DNA from: Okeania sp. SIO1I7
GTDB lineage: Bacteria > Cyanobacteriota > Cyanobacteriia > Cyanobacteriales > Microcoleaceae
Length of the DNA stretch: 44,699 nucleotides
Reading direction: 5' to 3'
NCBI GenBank assembly: GCA_010672585.1
Contig: JAAHGF010000008.1
Coordinates: forward strand, 780,191 to 824,889
In this document: piece after piece, positions 37,796-44,699 of the stretch
Numbering within the stretch: the first letter of the stretch is position 1
How the letters are laid out: each line of letters opens with the position of its first letter
Program-made: the position numbers and the translations under genes
Notes under the pieces: generated by a model
The model's input: only the letters and a program-made list of their open reading frames with translations
Told to the model about the DNA's origin: nothing
Database searches by the model: none

Positions 37796-40291
37796 TTAAT
37801 AAGTTGACTTACGGTTAATCAAATATAAAAAGATATAAATCCAAAATGTTAGACTAGGTAACAACCAAGGTAATAAAATTGCTGCTGAAATATAAATTTG
37901 TAGACTCGCCAGTGCATAAATTAGAGTCAATAAAAACAATAATAGAATAATTTCTTGTTTTTGAGTTTGAGTACGATTTTCTAACACCAATATTGTTCCT
38001 TTTCCTAACAAAGCAGCTAATACAATTAACCATAAATTAGGAATAGGTATAACTAATCTTTGATTGAGCAAATGATGAACCATATAAGCATGAATTTCAC
38101 CCCCAGTGAATAGCTTACTTGGGCTTGGAGAATCTTGAGAGCGCCAGTAACCAACGGCAGCGGGTAAAGGAAAATTGTCTCCTCCTGGAGCAACTAATCC
38201 TGCATCTTTATATCCAGCAGCAATAATCACTATTGATGGACGTTTATCTAGTGTAGTTAGTGGTAATAATGGGGAGTCATTACTCTCCAAAAGTTGCCAA
38301 GCAGGTAAACGTTGAAAAACTGCTTCTGGGGGAACAGAAAAATCTATAATTGGATGCATCCACATTTGCCCTAATTTATAGGAAAATTTAGTTAAAGGTT
38401 GTAAGCGAGATGAATTGGAAAATAAATCCAAAAATCCATATTCACCTGTGGTCTGATTAATATGATTTTTGACTTGAGATACCCAATTATCTGAGGAATT
38501 AATCCGGGGTTGAAGCAACTCCCCAGATTGTTCAAAGTTTAACCAGTGAGCAACTGCTAACCAATAAGCAAAAGGCAATGGTCTCTTGCTAGAATATTGC
38601 CTTGGTAACAATGTAAAATGGGTAACGTAACTGTCATAACCGACAATAAAAGTATCTCCGTGTAGTTGCCAATTTGGGGATGCTAACTTTGGCAAGGGTT
38701 CAAACCAACCGCCAGCTTGATTACGAGATGTCGCTAAAACAAACCAAGTATTTTGTTTTTTTATGGATGAGCGCAGAGTACGAGCTAGTTGTCGGTCGTT
38801 TTTTGGTTGATGGCGATCGAGTAGATAGTCAACACCAATGATTTTGGCGTTTATAGATGTAAGTCGATCGATGATTTTGGCTATGTAGCTACGATCCATA
38901 GGTCTAGGATCGGATATTTTGGCTTTTTTGATGGACTCTTCGTCAATTTCAACTAATAGCACGGGAGGCGAATTTTTACTATCAGGTTGATTGGTAAATT
39001 GCCGATACATGGCTTGCACTAATACTCGCTTTTCAATTAAAAAGCTTTGAGTTGATAATTGCCAACTGCATAAAATTAATGCACCGAGCGCCATCGCTTC
39101 TTTTTTGCTGGGTAACCACCGTTTGCATTTGTCTTTAATTCTAGATGGTTGAAGACAAAATAGTGGAGCATCTGGGTGGCAAAACAAAGATGGTATTAGA
39201 TATGTACTAGGATAGGTGAGATTTTTCTCTAGCTTTAAAAATTGACACGCTGATAATAATGATTCGTGAACATCTTTGTATTCGGCTAGACTTTGTAGAA
39301 ATCGCACTAAGAATTCTTGGGCAACTTGGTTATGAATAGGTTCTCGCATTACGGCAACTTGACTTAAACCTAAGTCTATCAGGGTGTTAGCTATGCTTAC
39401 ACCACTACAGGAGTTGAAGATGGCAAATTGTAAACCTCTCTGTTTGGCTATAGTTAAGGATTGAGCAATTTCGATCATGGATAGAGATATGCCAGGTGCG
39501 ATCGCTAGTTCCCCTCCTGTATTCAGATTTTCATTACTGTGTCCGGCGAAAAATAAGATATCCCACCCACGTTCGTCTTTTATGGCTTTGACAATTTTGT
39601 CTTTTAGCTCTGCTTGACCCTCGTGAGGTTGCCAACCGACAAATTCTACTTCTGCTATTGGGGATAGTGATTTTACTGCTTCTCTGTCTACCTGGAAATT
39701 TAAACCTGTATCATCTCCCAATATTGCTAATACCCTAGCTTTACCTCGACAGGGTTTGGATTGATAATTGACTGGTGTATCGTGGATATTAATCGGTTGG
39801 CGGACTATTCTAATTTTACTGGATGCAGCAAATTCTGTAATTTCCCATACTTCCCAGGGTAAACGACATAAGTCTTGGGAGTTACAAGTTAGAAATATGT
39901 CAATAGTAGGTACATGAGTGTTGTGTTGTGATGGTAGTAAATTTTCTGTTTTTTGTTTGGCTGCTTGAGCAATAATTGCTCTAATTTCAAATAGTTTTTC
40001 GTGTCGTAGCCAACGATGAAATTCACACAGGAGTTGTGCTTCTGCTTGGACCAATTTTTGTTCCCAATCAACTTGTCTGATTATTGTTCCTGTACTTACT
40101 ACTCTTCCTCGTAAGGCTTTATGATAAAAACTCAAATATTTCGTTTGCCAATCTTGATAAAATATGGTAAGGTTGTCAGGATAAGGAAGAGTGACACTTA
40201 ATTGTTGCCCTCTACCCCAGGCTAGTTCAAATAGGCAGACTTTTTCAACTTGTTGAATCTTCAGGTAGAATCTATAAGTAGTCTGAGTCAT
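37796..40291 (-). CDS. CHAT protease - CHASE2 sensor membrane protein
   Basis: The N-terminal half (about 1-385) ends in a CHAT caspase-like protease domain with the dyad H251 (LFFAGHSNE) and C295 (FNSCSGVS). A membrane helix lies near 405-425 (MALGALILCSWQLSTQSFLI). It is followed by a CHASE2 extracytoplasmic sensor domain (VLLVEIDEESIKKAKISDPRPMDR to the IVIIAAGYKDAGLVAPGGD region), then three C-terminal membrane helices. Topology: protease inside, sensor outside. CHASE2 usually feeds kinases or cyclases; here the output is proteolysis. The start is set at ATG 40291; a GTG at 40315 in the same frame is less likely because the conserved part begins with TYRFYLKIQ. The gene ends about 50 bp before a family 3 repeat in the same orientation. 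Confidence 0.92.
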   Translation of the reverse strand: MTQTTYRFYLKIQQVEKVCLFELAWGRGQQLSVTLPYPDNLTIFYQDWQTKYLSFYHKALRGRVVSTGTIIRQVDWEQKLVQAEAQLLCEFHRWLRHEKLFEIRAIIAQAAKQKTENLLPSQHNTHVPTIDIFLTCNSQDLCRLPWEVWEITEFAASSKIRIVRQPINIHDTPVNYQSKPCRGKARVLAILGDDTGLNFQVDREAVKSLSPIAEVEFVGWQPHEGQAELKDKIVKAIKDERGWDILFFAGHSNENLNTGGELAIAPGISLSMIEIAQSLTIAKQRGLQFAIFNSCSGVSIANTLIDLGLSQVAVMREPIHNQVAQEFLVRFLQSLAEYKDVHESLLSACQFLKLEKNLTYPSTYLIPSLFCHPDAPLFCLQPSRIKDKCKRWLPSKKEAMALGALILCSWQLSTQSFLIEKRVLVQAMYRQFTNQPDSKNSPPVLLVEIDEESIKKAKISDPRPMDRSYIAKIIDRLTSINAKIIGVDYLLDRHQPKNDRQLARTLRSSIKKQNTWFVLATSRNQAGGWFEPLPKLASPNWQLHGDTFIVGYDSYVTHFTLLPRQYSSKRPLPFAYWLAVAHWLNFEQSGELLQPRINSSDNWVSQVKNHINQTTGEYGFLDLFSNSSRLQPLTKFSYKLGQMWMHPIIDFSVPPEAVFQRLPAWQLLESNDSPLLPLTTLDKRPSIVIIAAGYKDAGLVAPGGDNFPLPAAVGYWRSQDSPSPSKLFTGGEIHAYMVHHLLNQRLVIPIPNLWLIVLAALLGKGTILVLENRTQTQKQEIILLLFLLTLIYALASLQIYISAAILLPWLLPSLTFWIYIFLYLINRKSTY

Positions 40292-40704
40292 TTTTCTTTG
40301 ATTTTGAGCGCACACCTCTTTACTTTAGCAATTCTAGATTGATTAGAGAGATTTAGACAGATATCAGAGCAACTCTTCTATGTAAAAACAAAAACAGCGA
40401 TCGCTATATCTTTATGTTCATGTTCTGGAAAATCAGCGATCGTCAAAGTATTAAATGGGGTTTGCTGAAAAAAACCTTTTGGTAAGGGTAGGAGTCAGAA
40501 TTCAGGAGAAATGGGAATTAATATTAGGATTTAGTCGGAATAATTGTCCCTTGATTTTTCTGCCCATTAATCTATTTAAGACTTATTTTTGGCGGGGTAG
40601 TTAAATTTTAGCTTTATTATTACATATATCCGTAAGTCTAGCATTTTAATTTTGCTTAGTAAAGAATTTTAGACTCTTCTTAAAAATAGTTAATCAATGT
40701 CTCA
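40292..40704. other. Intergenic region upstream of CHAT-CHASE2
   Basis: It holds a GCGATCGC site (near 40397) and a fragment resembling the TTAGGG/CAGCAAACCC element end (40456-40475). No gene or terminator is recognised. Confidence 0.45.
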
Positions 40705-40887
40705 TATCATGTCCGGTTGAACAGTTATAAAATAAATAACTACGGAGTCCTCAGGAGTCAACCCACCCCTCACCCCTCCCCTCCTGGGAGGGGAAGGACC
40801 GAGTCAGGAGGGAAGAAAGAAGAAGGAGGAGGAAGAACAACAAAAGAAGGAGAAAGTGTTTTTATAACTAATTATCCGGACATGATA
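40705..40887. mobile_element. Family 2 miniature inverted-repeat element, 183 bp
   Basis: The ends are TATCATGTCCGG and CCGGACATGATA, with target duplication TCA (40702-40704 and 40888-40890). The interior is GAGTCCTCAGGAGTC plus a nested C-rich palindrome (CCCCTCCTGGGAGGGG) and a purine-rich AAGAAGGAGGAGGAAG tract. Confidence 0.9.
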
Positions 40888-40905
40888 TCACTTACTAACA
40901 AACAG

Positions 40906-42318
40906 CTACTGCTCTGAAGATTCAAGATATTGATAAGTTTTTTTAGATACTTCACGAATCAATTCTATGGCAGTTTGTTCGTCATCTGGACGCTTCACAA
41001 GTACAGCTAATAGATAGCGCTTGCCATTAAGTAAGTCAATCATACCCACATCTGCTAATACAGACTTCAGGTTGCCTGTTTTGTGAGCAATAATACTACC
41101 TCTACCTATACCCCGAGGTAACAATGAATCATTTCTAGTCCTCTCCATAATTCTAAACAAGCGATCGCGAGACTTGAGAGATACCAACCCACCTTGATTT
41201 ACCTGTGAAATTAAATTAATCAAATCCTTGGGAGTTGTTGTATTAGTCCCAGAGAGGTCTGGTAAGGAGTCATTAATAGTAGTATCCTTCAAACCCCAAC
41301 TCTGAAACAACTGATTCAAAACTTCAGACCCACCAAGTGCTTCAATCAACATATTGGTTGCGGTATTATCGCTAATCACGATCATTTTTGTCGCTGTTTG
41401 CAAAGCGGTATATTTAGTACCAGGTCTGCGAAACTGCATATCTCCCGAACCCTCAGCTATATGAGATTCCTCCATTGTCAACATATCATCTAGTTTGATG
41501 CGACCTTGGTCTACAGCTTGAAAAAAAGCCACTAATATTGGCACCTTAATCGTACTAGCTGCTGCAATAGCAACATTTCCATTAATATCTAGATAAGCAC
41601 CAGTATCAACATCAATCAGGAATATTCCTGGTGTGAGTTTTGGATATTCTGCTATGACTGTATCTAGCTCTGTTTTCAAAGCTGTAATTTCTCTAGTTTG
41701 TTGTACTGCTAAAGGTACAATAGAGGGAGATTTCCATTCTTGATTTGGTTCTACATCTGCTGCTTGAGAAAGGAGACTAGAACTACTTCCAGGCTTCAAC
41801 ATTGATAACAATGTTCCACTAATTACGGCTATTCCCATACCCAAAATTAACATCCGAGTTGCGTACAACACTACTGAAGAAGACACAGAGTGTTTACGAC
41901 TTGTGAGTGGGGATTTTTTTTGCAGTGGTGGCTGAGAAATAAAAGATTGGGCTTTTTCTGGCCGTTTTTGGGGTCGAGTAGATGTTTTGGGTTGTTGTTC
42001 TGCGATGGACCTTAATCTAGCCAGTTCGTCTCTTCGGCTACGTTTAGCTCTGTGAGATTGAAATTTAGGAATTTCTGTTTTTAAGGCTCTAGGTGCAACA
42101 TATTTCTTTTTTGGGGGAACTGGTCTTAAATGAGGTTCCTCAGAGGGTGGCAGAGGAAATTTAGCTACATTACGCTTTCTTTTGAGGGGTAGCTGCGGTT
42201 GCACGGGATGATTTTGCTGTCTACTACTAGATTGCTTCGATTGAGAATCTGGCCTAGTAGGAGATGATACTACTGAAAGAATTGATGGACTAGGAAATCT
42301 CTGAACCACTCCAAACAC
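40906..42318 (-). CDS. Membrane-anchored class A beta-lactamase-like serine hydrolase
   Basis: The first 150 residues are basic and proline-rich (PLKRKRNVAKFPLPPSEEP, PPKKKYVAPRALK) and probably cytoplasmic. A membrane helix at about 150-172 (VVLYATRMLILGMGIAVISGTLL) is followed by the hydrolase domain. The penicillin-interacting motifs are all present: STIK with S255 and K258, SDN in VISDNTATNMLIEAL, and HKTG. The ExxLN glutamate of true class A beta-lactamases is not obvious (DLSGTNTTTPKDL), so a DD-peptidase-type or cell-wall role is as likely as antibiotic hydrolysis. The long basic N-tail is unusual for the family. The stop is 18 bp from a family 2 element. Confidence 0.87.
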   Translation of the reverse strand: MFGVVQRFPSPSILSVVSSPTRPDSQSKQSSSRQQNHPVQPQLPLKRKRNVAKFPLPPSEEPHLRPVPPKKKYVAPRALKTEIPKFQSHRAKRSRRDELARLRSIAEQQPKTSTRPQKRPEKAQSFISQPPLQKKSPLTSRKHSVSSSVVLYATRMLILGMGIAVISGTLLSMLKPGSSSSLLSQAADVEPNQEWKSPSIVPLAVQQTREITALKTELDTVIAEYPKLTPGIFLIDVDTGAYLDINGNVAIAAASTIKVPILVAFFQAVDQGRIKLDDMLTMEESHIAEGSGDMQFRRPGTKYTALQTATKMIVISDNTATNMLIEALGGSEVLNQLFQSWGLKDTTINDSLPDLSGTNTTTPKDLINLISQVNQGGLVSLKSRDRLFRIMERTRNDSLLPRGIGRGSIIAHKTGNLKSVLADVGMIDLLNGKRYLLAVLVKRPDDEQTAIELIREVSKKTYQYLESSEQ

Positions 42319-42453
42319 CTTAATTTATAACTAAAATTTTGTTTATCGAGCAGAAGTAAATCAAAATCAACAAAAATTGACTATTTCTGCATAAAAATTT
42401 ATTGGACTTTCAGTTTTGCAAGAGGTATATTAATTTATTCCATTTTACAAGAA

Positions 42454-42544
42454 CAGGACTTACGGAAAGGCACTATGTACAGAGTATAAAGACTATTGGA
42501 CAATTGTTTTGAGCGCTATATATAGCGTATCTGCGTAAGTCCTA
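42454..42544 (+). mobile_element. Family 1 miniature inverted-repeat element, 91 bp
   Basis: The ends are CAGGACTTACGGA and TGCGTAAGTCCTA, with target duplication AAGAA (42449-42453 and 42545-42549). The centre is GACTATTGGACAATTGT. It lies upstream of the serine hydrolase gene. Confidence 0.9.
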
Positions 42545-42549
42545 AAGAA

Positions 42550-43028
42550 TAAAAAGTCATATAAGAAACACACAATCGAGCGAAAAAACTTAATACCAAG
42601 AGAAAATACAGATAATTATTTTATTTCTCACAGGTTGTGACATTATTAATATTATTAATATTGAGTTAGATAGGTTAGTACTAGAGTAAGCATTCAGCCG
42701 TCAGCTATCAGCCAGCCTCCTAAGGAGGAACTGCGAACTTCAGCTATTGCTTTTAGTTATTAGATAAAAGCTTTACTAATTGAGTCAGAATTTATACTTA
42801 CTACAGAAACTGGCTTTAAGGTCTATATTTATTTCAACCCCCTTCTTTTGCTGACAGCTGACAGCGAGCTAGCTATTTGCGCAGCATTCCGCAGGAAATG
42901 CTTACGTACTAGAATACTAACTTAATCAAATATTAACTTTGCTTCATCAACTACGATTTAGGTAAATATCTATTACTTTAGCGCAAGTAGTAACTATTTT
43001 TACCTATTCTAGACAAAAAAACACTTTA
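42550..43028. other. Intergenic region with short dispersed repeats
   Basis: AGCCGTCAGCTATCAGCC (near 42695), a GCGCAGCATTCCGC core (near 42880) shared with 9721 and 9813, and AT-rich sequence with ATTATTAATATTATTAATATT (near 42640) are visible. No gene is seen. Confidence 0.5.
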
Positions 43029-43141
43029 TATCATGTCCGGTTGAATAGTTCTAAATAATGAGAGAGTCCTCAGGAGTCAGGAGGGAAAAACAGGGAAGAA
43101 CAGGAGAAATTTTTTTCATCACTAATTATCCGGACATGATA
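43029..43141. mobile_element. Family 2 miniature inverted-repeat element, 113 bp
   Basis: The ends are TATCATGTCCGG and CCGGACATGATA, with target duplication TTA (43026-43028 and 43142-43144). The subterminal sequences TTGAATAGTT and AACTAATTAT nearly pair. The interior is GAGTCCTCAGGAGTCAGGAG plus a purine-rich tract, a short form of the copies at 34143 and 40705. Confidence 0.9.
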
Positions 43142-43242
43142 TTACAGATAAATCCAGAAGATTTTTACAAGCTTCTGTAACTTGGACTCAGATATTTCTA
43201 TTCAGCCATTTATATATTAAAAGAATACCCAGGAAGAATAGA

Positions 43243-44004
43243 TTAACTATCATTTTCGCAATGCTGAGAAAGTGCCCAATTCATTTGCCTAATCATTCCG
43301 CGTAACATTGCCACTTCTTCACTAGAGGGATAGGCACGGTTGAATAGACGACGAATTTTTTCCATCCTGCTAGATGCTGTATGGGGATAAAGATAACCTA
43401 TTTTCAGTAGCAGGGTTTCTAGATCCTGATAATATGCCTCTATTAAATCTATTGGAGCTTCTAAGTGAGGAGCGGGGGTGGGTGGACTATCCTGATTTTG
43501 TTGGTCGCTCAGTGCTATGGTTTGCAACTGATATAGCTCATAACAACAGATAGCTACTGCTTGAGCCAGATTTAGTGAAGGATAGATATCATCTGATGGA
43601 ATACGGACAAATCTTTGAGCATAGTTTAATTCTATATTAGTTAAGCCTCGGTCTTCTCTTCCAAATATTAAGGCTGCTGGATATCCTAATAGCCAAGGTA
43701 GGGTATGTCGGGGGTTTTCTAGCTGGGTGGGTAATGAACGGTCTAGGGATGTTGTGGCGATCGCTCTTTGACATCCTTTTAGTGCTTCAGGTAATGTTTG
43801 AACTATGGTGGCTGTTTCTAAAATTTCTGGGGCATGAACTGCCATTTTCCTGGCTTCTAGTCCATGGGGGTCGCATTGAGGATTAACTAAGACTAAGTCA
43901 TGGAAACCCATATTTTTCATAATCCGGGCTACAGAACCAACATTTAGTGGTCCGGCTGGTTCTACTAATACTATTCTTATTTGTGTTGATTGTTGTTTTG
44001 GCAT
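43243..44004 (-). CDS. trmJ: tRNA (cytidine/uridine-32 2'-O)-methyltransferase TrmJ-type
   Basis: The 253-residue SPOUT (TrmH/LasT) methyltransferase has the family blocks IRIVLVEPAGPLNVGSVARI, FHDLVLVNPQ, ALIFGREDRGLTN and the knot-forming PSLNLAQAVAICCYEL. These bind S-adenosylmethionine and place the 2'-OH of the RNA. The length and the C-terminal extension (RMEKIRRLFNRAYPSSEEVAMLRGMIRQ) fit the TrmJ group that modifies tRNA position 32. A stand-alone rRNA methyltransferase is a less likely alternative. The promoter side (44005-44080) is a purine-rich heptamer-type repeat. Confidence 0.88.
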   Translation of the reverse strand: MPKQQSTQIRIVLVEPAGPLNVGSVARIMKNMGFHDLVLVNPQCDPHGLEARKMAVHAPEILETATIVQTLPEALKGCQRAIATTSLDRSLPTQLENPRHTLPWLLGYPAALIFGREDRGLTNIELNYAQRFVRIPSDDIYPSLNLAQAVAICCYELYQLQTIALSDQQNQDSPPTPAPHLEAPIDLIEAYYQDLETLLLKIGYLYPHTASSRMEKIRRLFNRAYPSSEEVAMLRGMIRQMNWALSQHCENDS

Positions 44005-44080
44005 TAAGGGAACAAGGAAGAAAGAAGAAGGAAGAAAGAAGAAGGAAGAAAGAAGAAGGAAGAAAGAAGAAGGAAGAGGG
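44005..44080. repeat. Purine-rich 14-bp tandem repeat upstream of trmJ
   Basis: GAAGAAAGAAGAAG units repeat about four times (44022-44076). Each is two related heptamers, in line with the other heptamer arrays in this window. The tract is a pure G/A strand, so it could form unusual structure. Confidence 0.8.
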
Positions 44081-44525
44081 AAAAATATTGCTTTGTCTGA
44101 GTTTGACAGCGCAATTCATTATATTTGGTTTTTGCTCTGATTTTTAAGTTGAATAAAAAGTCATGCGTAGGGGCGAACGCTACCCACTATAGAATTCTAT
44201 TCTCAGATGATCACGATTTTTTCTCATACACAACCCTAATCTTTTTTGAGCTTCAGAAAATGAAGAGTGAAAAATATTGCTTTGTCTGATTTTGACAGTT
44301 CAATTCATTAAGGGAGGAAGGAAGAGGGAAGAGTGAAAAATATTGCTTTGTCTGAGTTTGACAGCGCAATTCATTATATTTATATTTGGTTTTTGCTCTG
44401 ATTTTTAAGTTGAATAAAAAGTCATGCGTAGGGGCGAACGCTACCCAATATATAATTCTATTCTCAGATTATCACGATTTTTTGTGGAATACAACCCTAA
44501 ATTTTTTGAGCTTAAGAAAATGAAC
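44081..44525 (+). repeat. Direct repeat of about 190 bp, two full and one partial copy
   Basis: Copies start with AAAAATATTGCTTTGTCTGA at 44081, 44270 (partial, about 50 bp) and 44336. The two full copies share GTCATGCGTAGGGGCGAACGC and CTATTCTCAGAT.ATCACGATTTTTT and run to AGAAAATGAA. They differ by several substitutions and an extra ATTTAT in the second, so the duplication is not very recent. Confidence 0.85.
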
Positions 44526-44618
44526 GGGGAGACAAGAAAAAAGCGACATCTGGCGTTATCTGAATTTTTAACTATAGCAATGAGCGCTGGTGTATTTACA
44601 TACTACTATTGTATTTAA
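44457..44618 (+). pseudogene. Possible transposase fragment, IS982-like
   Basis: The frame reads ...ELKKMNGETRKKRHLALSEFLTIAMSAGVFTYYYCI and stops. The LxLSEFxTI block followed by a tyrosine-rich segment resembles the N-terminal part of IS982-family transposases (L.LSE.MTI...FH.SGYR.FK.YY), but it is short and lacks the catalytic residues. It lies just after the second full repeat copy. Treat it as a weak remnant; no intact IS is present before the window edge. Confidence 0.35.
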
Positions 44619-44699
44619 AATAGTACAAAGCCCTGCTACATGACAGATATTTTTCACAAACCATGCGATCGCGTCTACATTAAAGTTTGCTAGACTCGC

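Noticed and set aside
43898-44147. Short ORFs on both strands over the purine-rich array before trmJ
   Set aside because: They only translate the GAAGAAAGAAGAAG repeat into Lys/Glu or Ser/Phe runs.

Overview
This window looks like chromosome from a filamentous, AT-rich cyanobacterium. The evidence is repeated HIP1 octamers (GCGATCGC), many short heptanucleotide tandem repeats between genes, a plant-type/cyanobacterial [2Fe-2S] ferredoxin with a C-terminal extension, a DUF4079-type membrane protein, CHAT and CHASE2 proteins, and a filamentous-haemagglutinin/CHAT giant. Relatives of Okeania, Trichodesmium or other Oscillatoriales would fit, but the genus cannot be fixed from the sequence alone.

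Layout. (1) 1-3481: a 65-bp tandem repeat, then a GH92 alpha-mannosidase fused in frame to an M48 metalloprotease through what looks like a cut-off DUF1349 domain. (2) 3550-9284: a four-gene plus-strand island of trypco1, trypsin-TIR, TIR-nSTAND-TM and an exported Cys-rich protein. It reads as a membrane-spanning NTP-dependent conflict or signalling system and is the most interesting functional unit here. (3) 9300-14857: housekeeping genes (tRNA-Ser, ferredoxin, SNase-like lipoprotein, inositol monophosphatase, J-domain/TPR protein, HisRS). Each of the last four is followed by a copy of one structured intergenic repeat. (4) 14998-22577: a minus-strand series of HTH protein, M48 protease, small membrane protein, helical acidic protein, TnpB, a membrane TPR protein split by a -1 frameshift at an A7 run, and a secreted protein. 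(5) 22962-34011: a DUF4079 protein and a 3396-residue secreted protein with a two-partner-secretion domain, P-domain, repeat arrays and a C-terminal CHAT protease. (6) 34549-44699: a Gly-rich/WD40/J-domain protein, an Uma2 pseudogene with two in-frame stops, a CHAT-CHASE2 receptor, a membrane-anchored serine hydrolase, TrmJ, and a degenerate repeat/IS tail.

Mobile and repeat DNA is the second theme. Three families of small non-coding elements can be delimited to the base or nearly so. Family 1 has CAGGACTTACGCA ends and 5-bp target duplications (4 copies). Family 2 has TATCATGTCCGG ends and 3-bp duplications (3 copies). Family 3 has TTACC...GGTAA ends (6 copies) and usually sits just downstream of a stop codon in gene orientation. 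A family 1 copy is nested in the end of a family 2 copy at 34.3 kb. Several repeat types that look intergenic also sit in frame inside the giant CHAT gene.

Working together (inference): TIR-TIR contacts could recruit the trypsin-TIR protease to the membrane TIR-NTPase when its extracytoplasmic C-terminal domain, possibly with the exported partner, senses an envelope signal. The CHAT-CHASE2 receptor and the secreted FHA-CHAT protein add two more caspase-like proteases. The window is therefore rich in regulated proteolysis of the kind linked to self-recognition and cell death in multicellular cyanobacteria.
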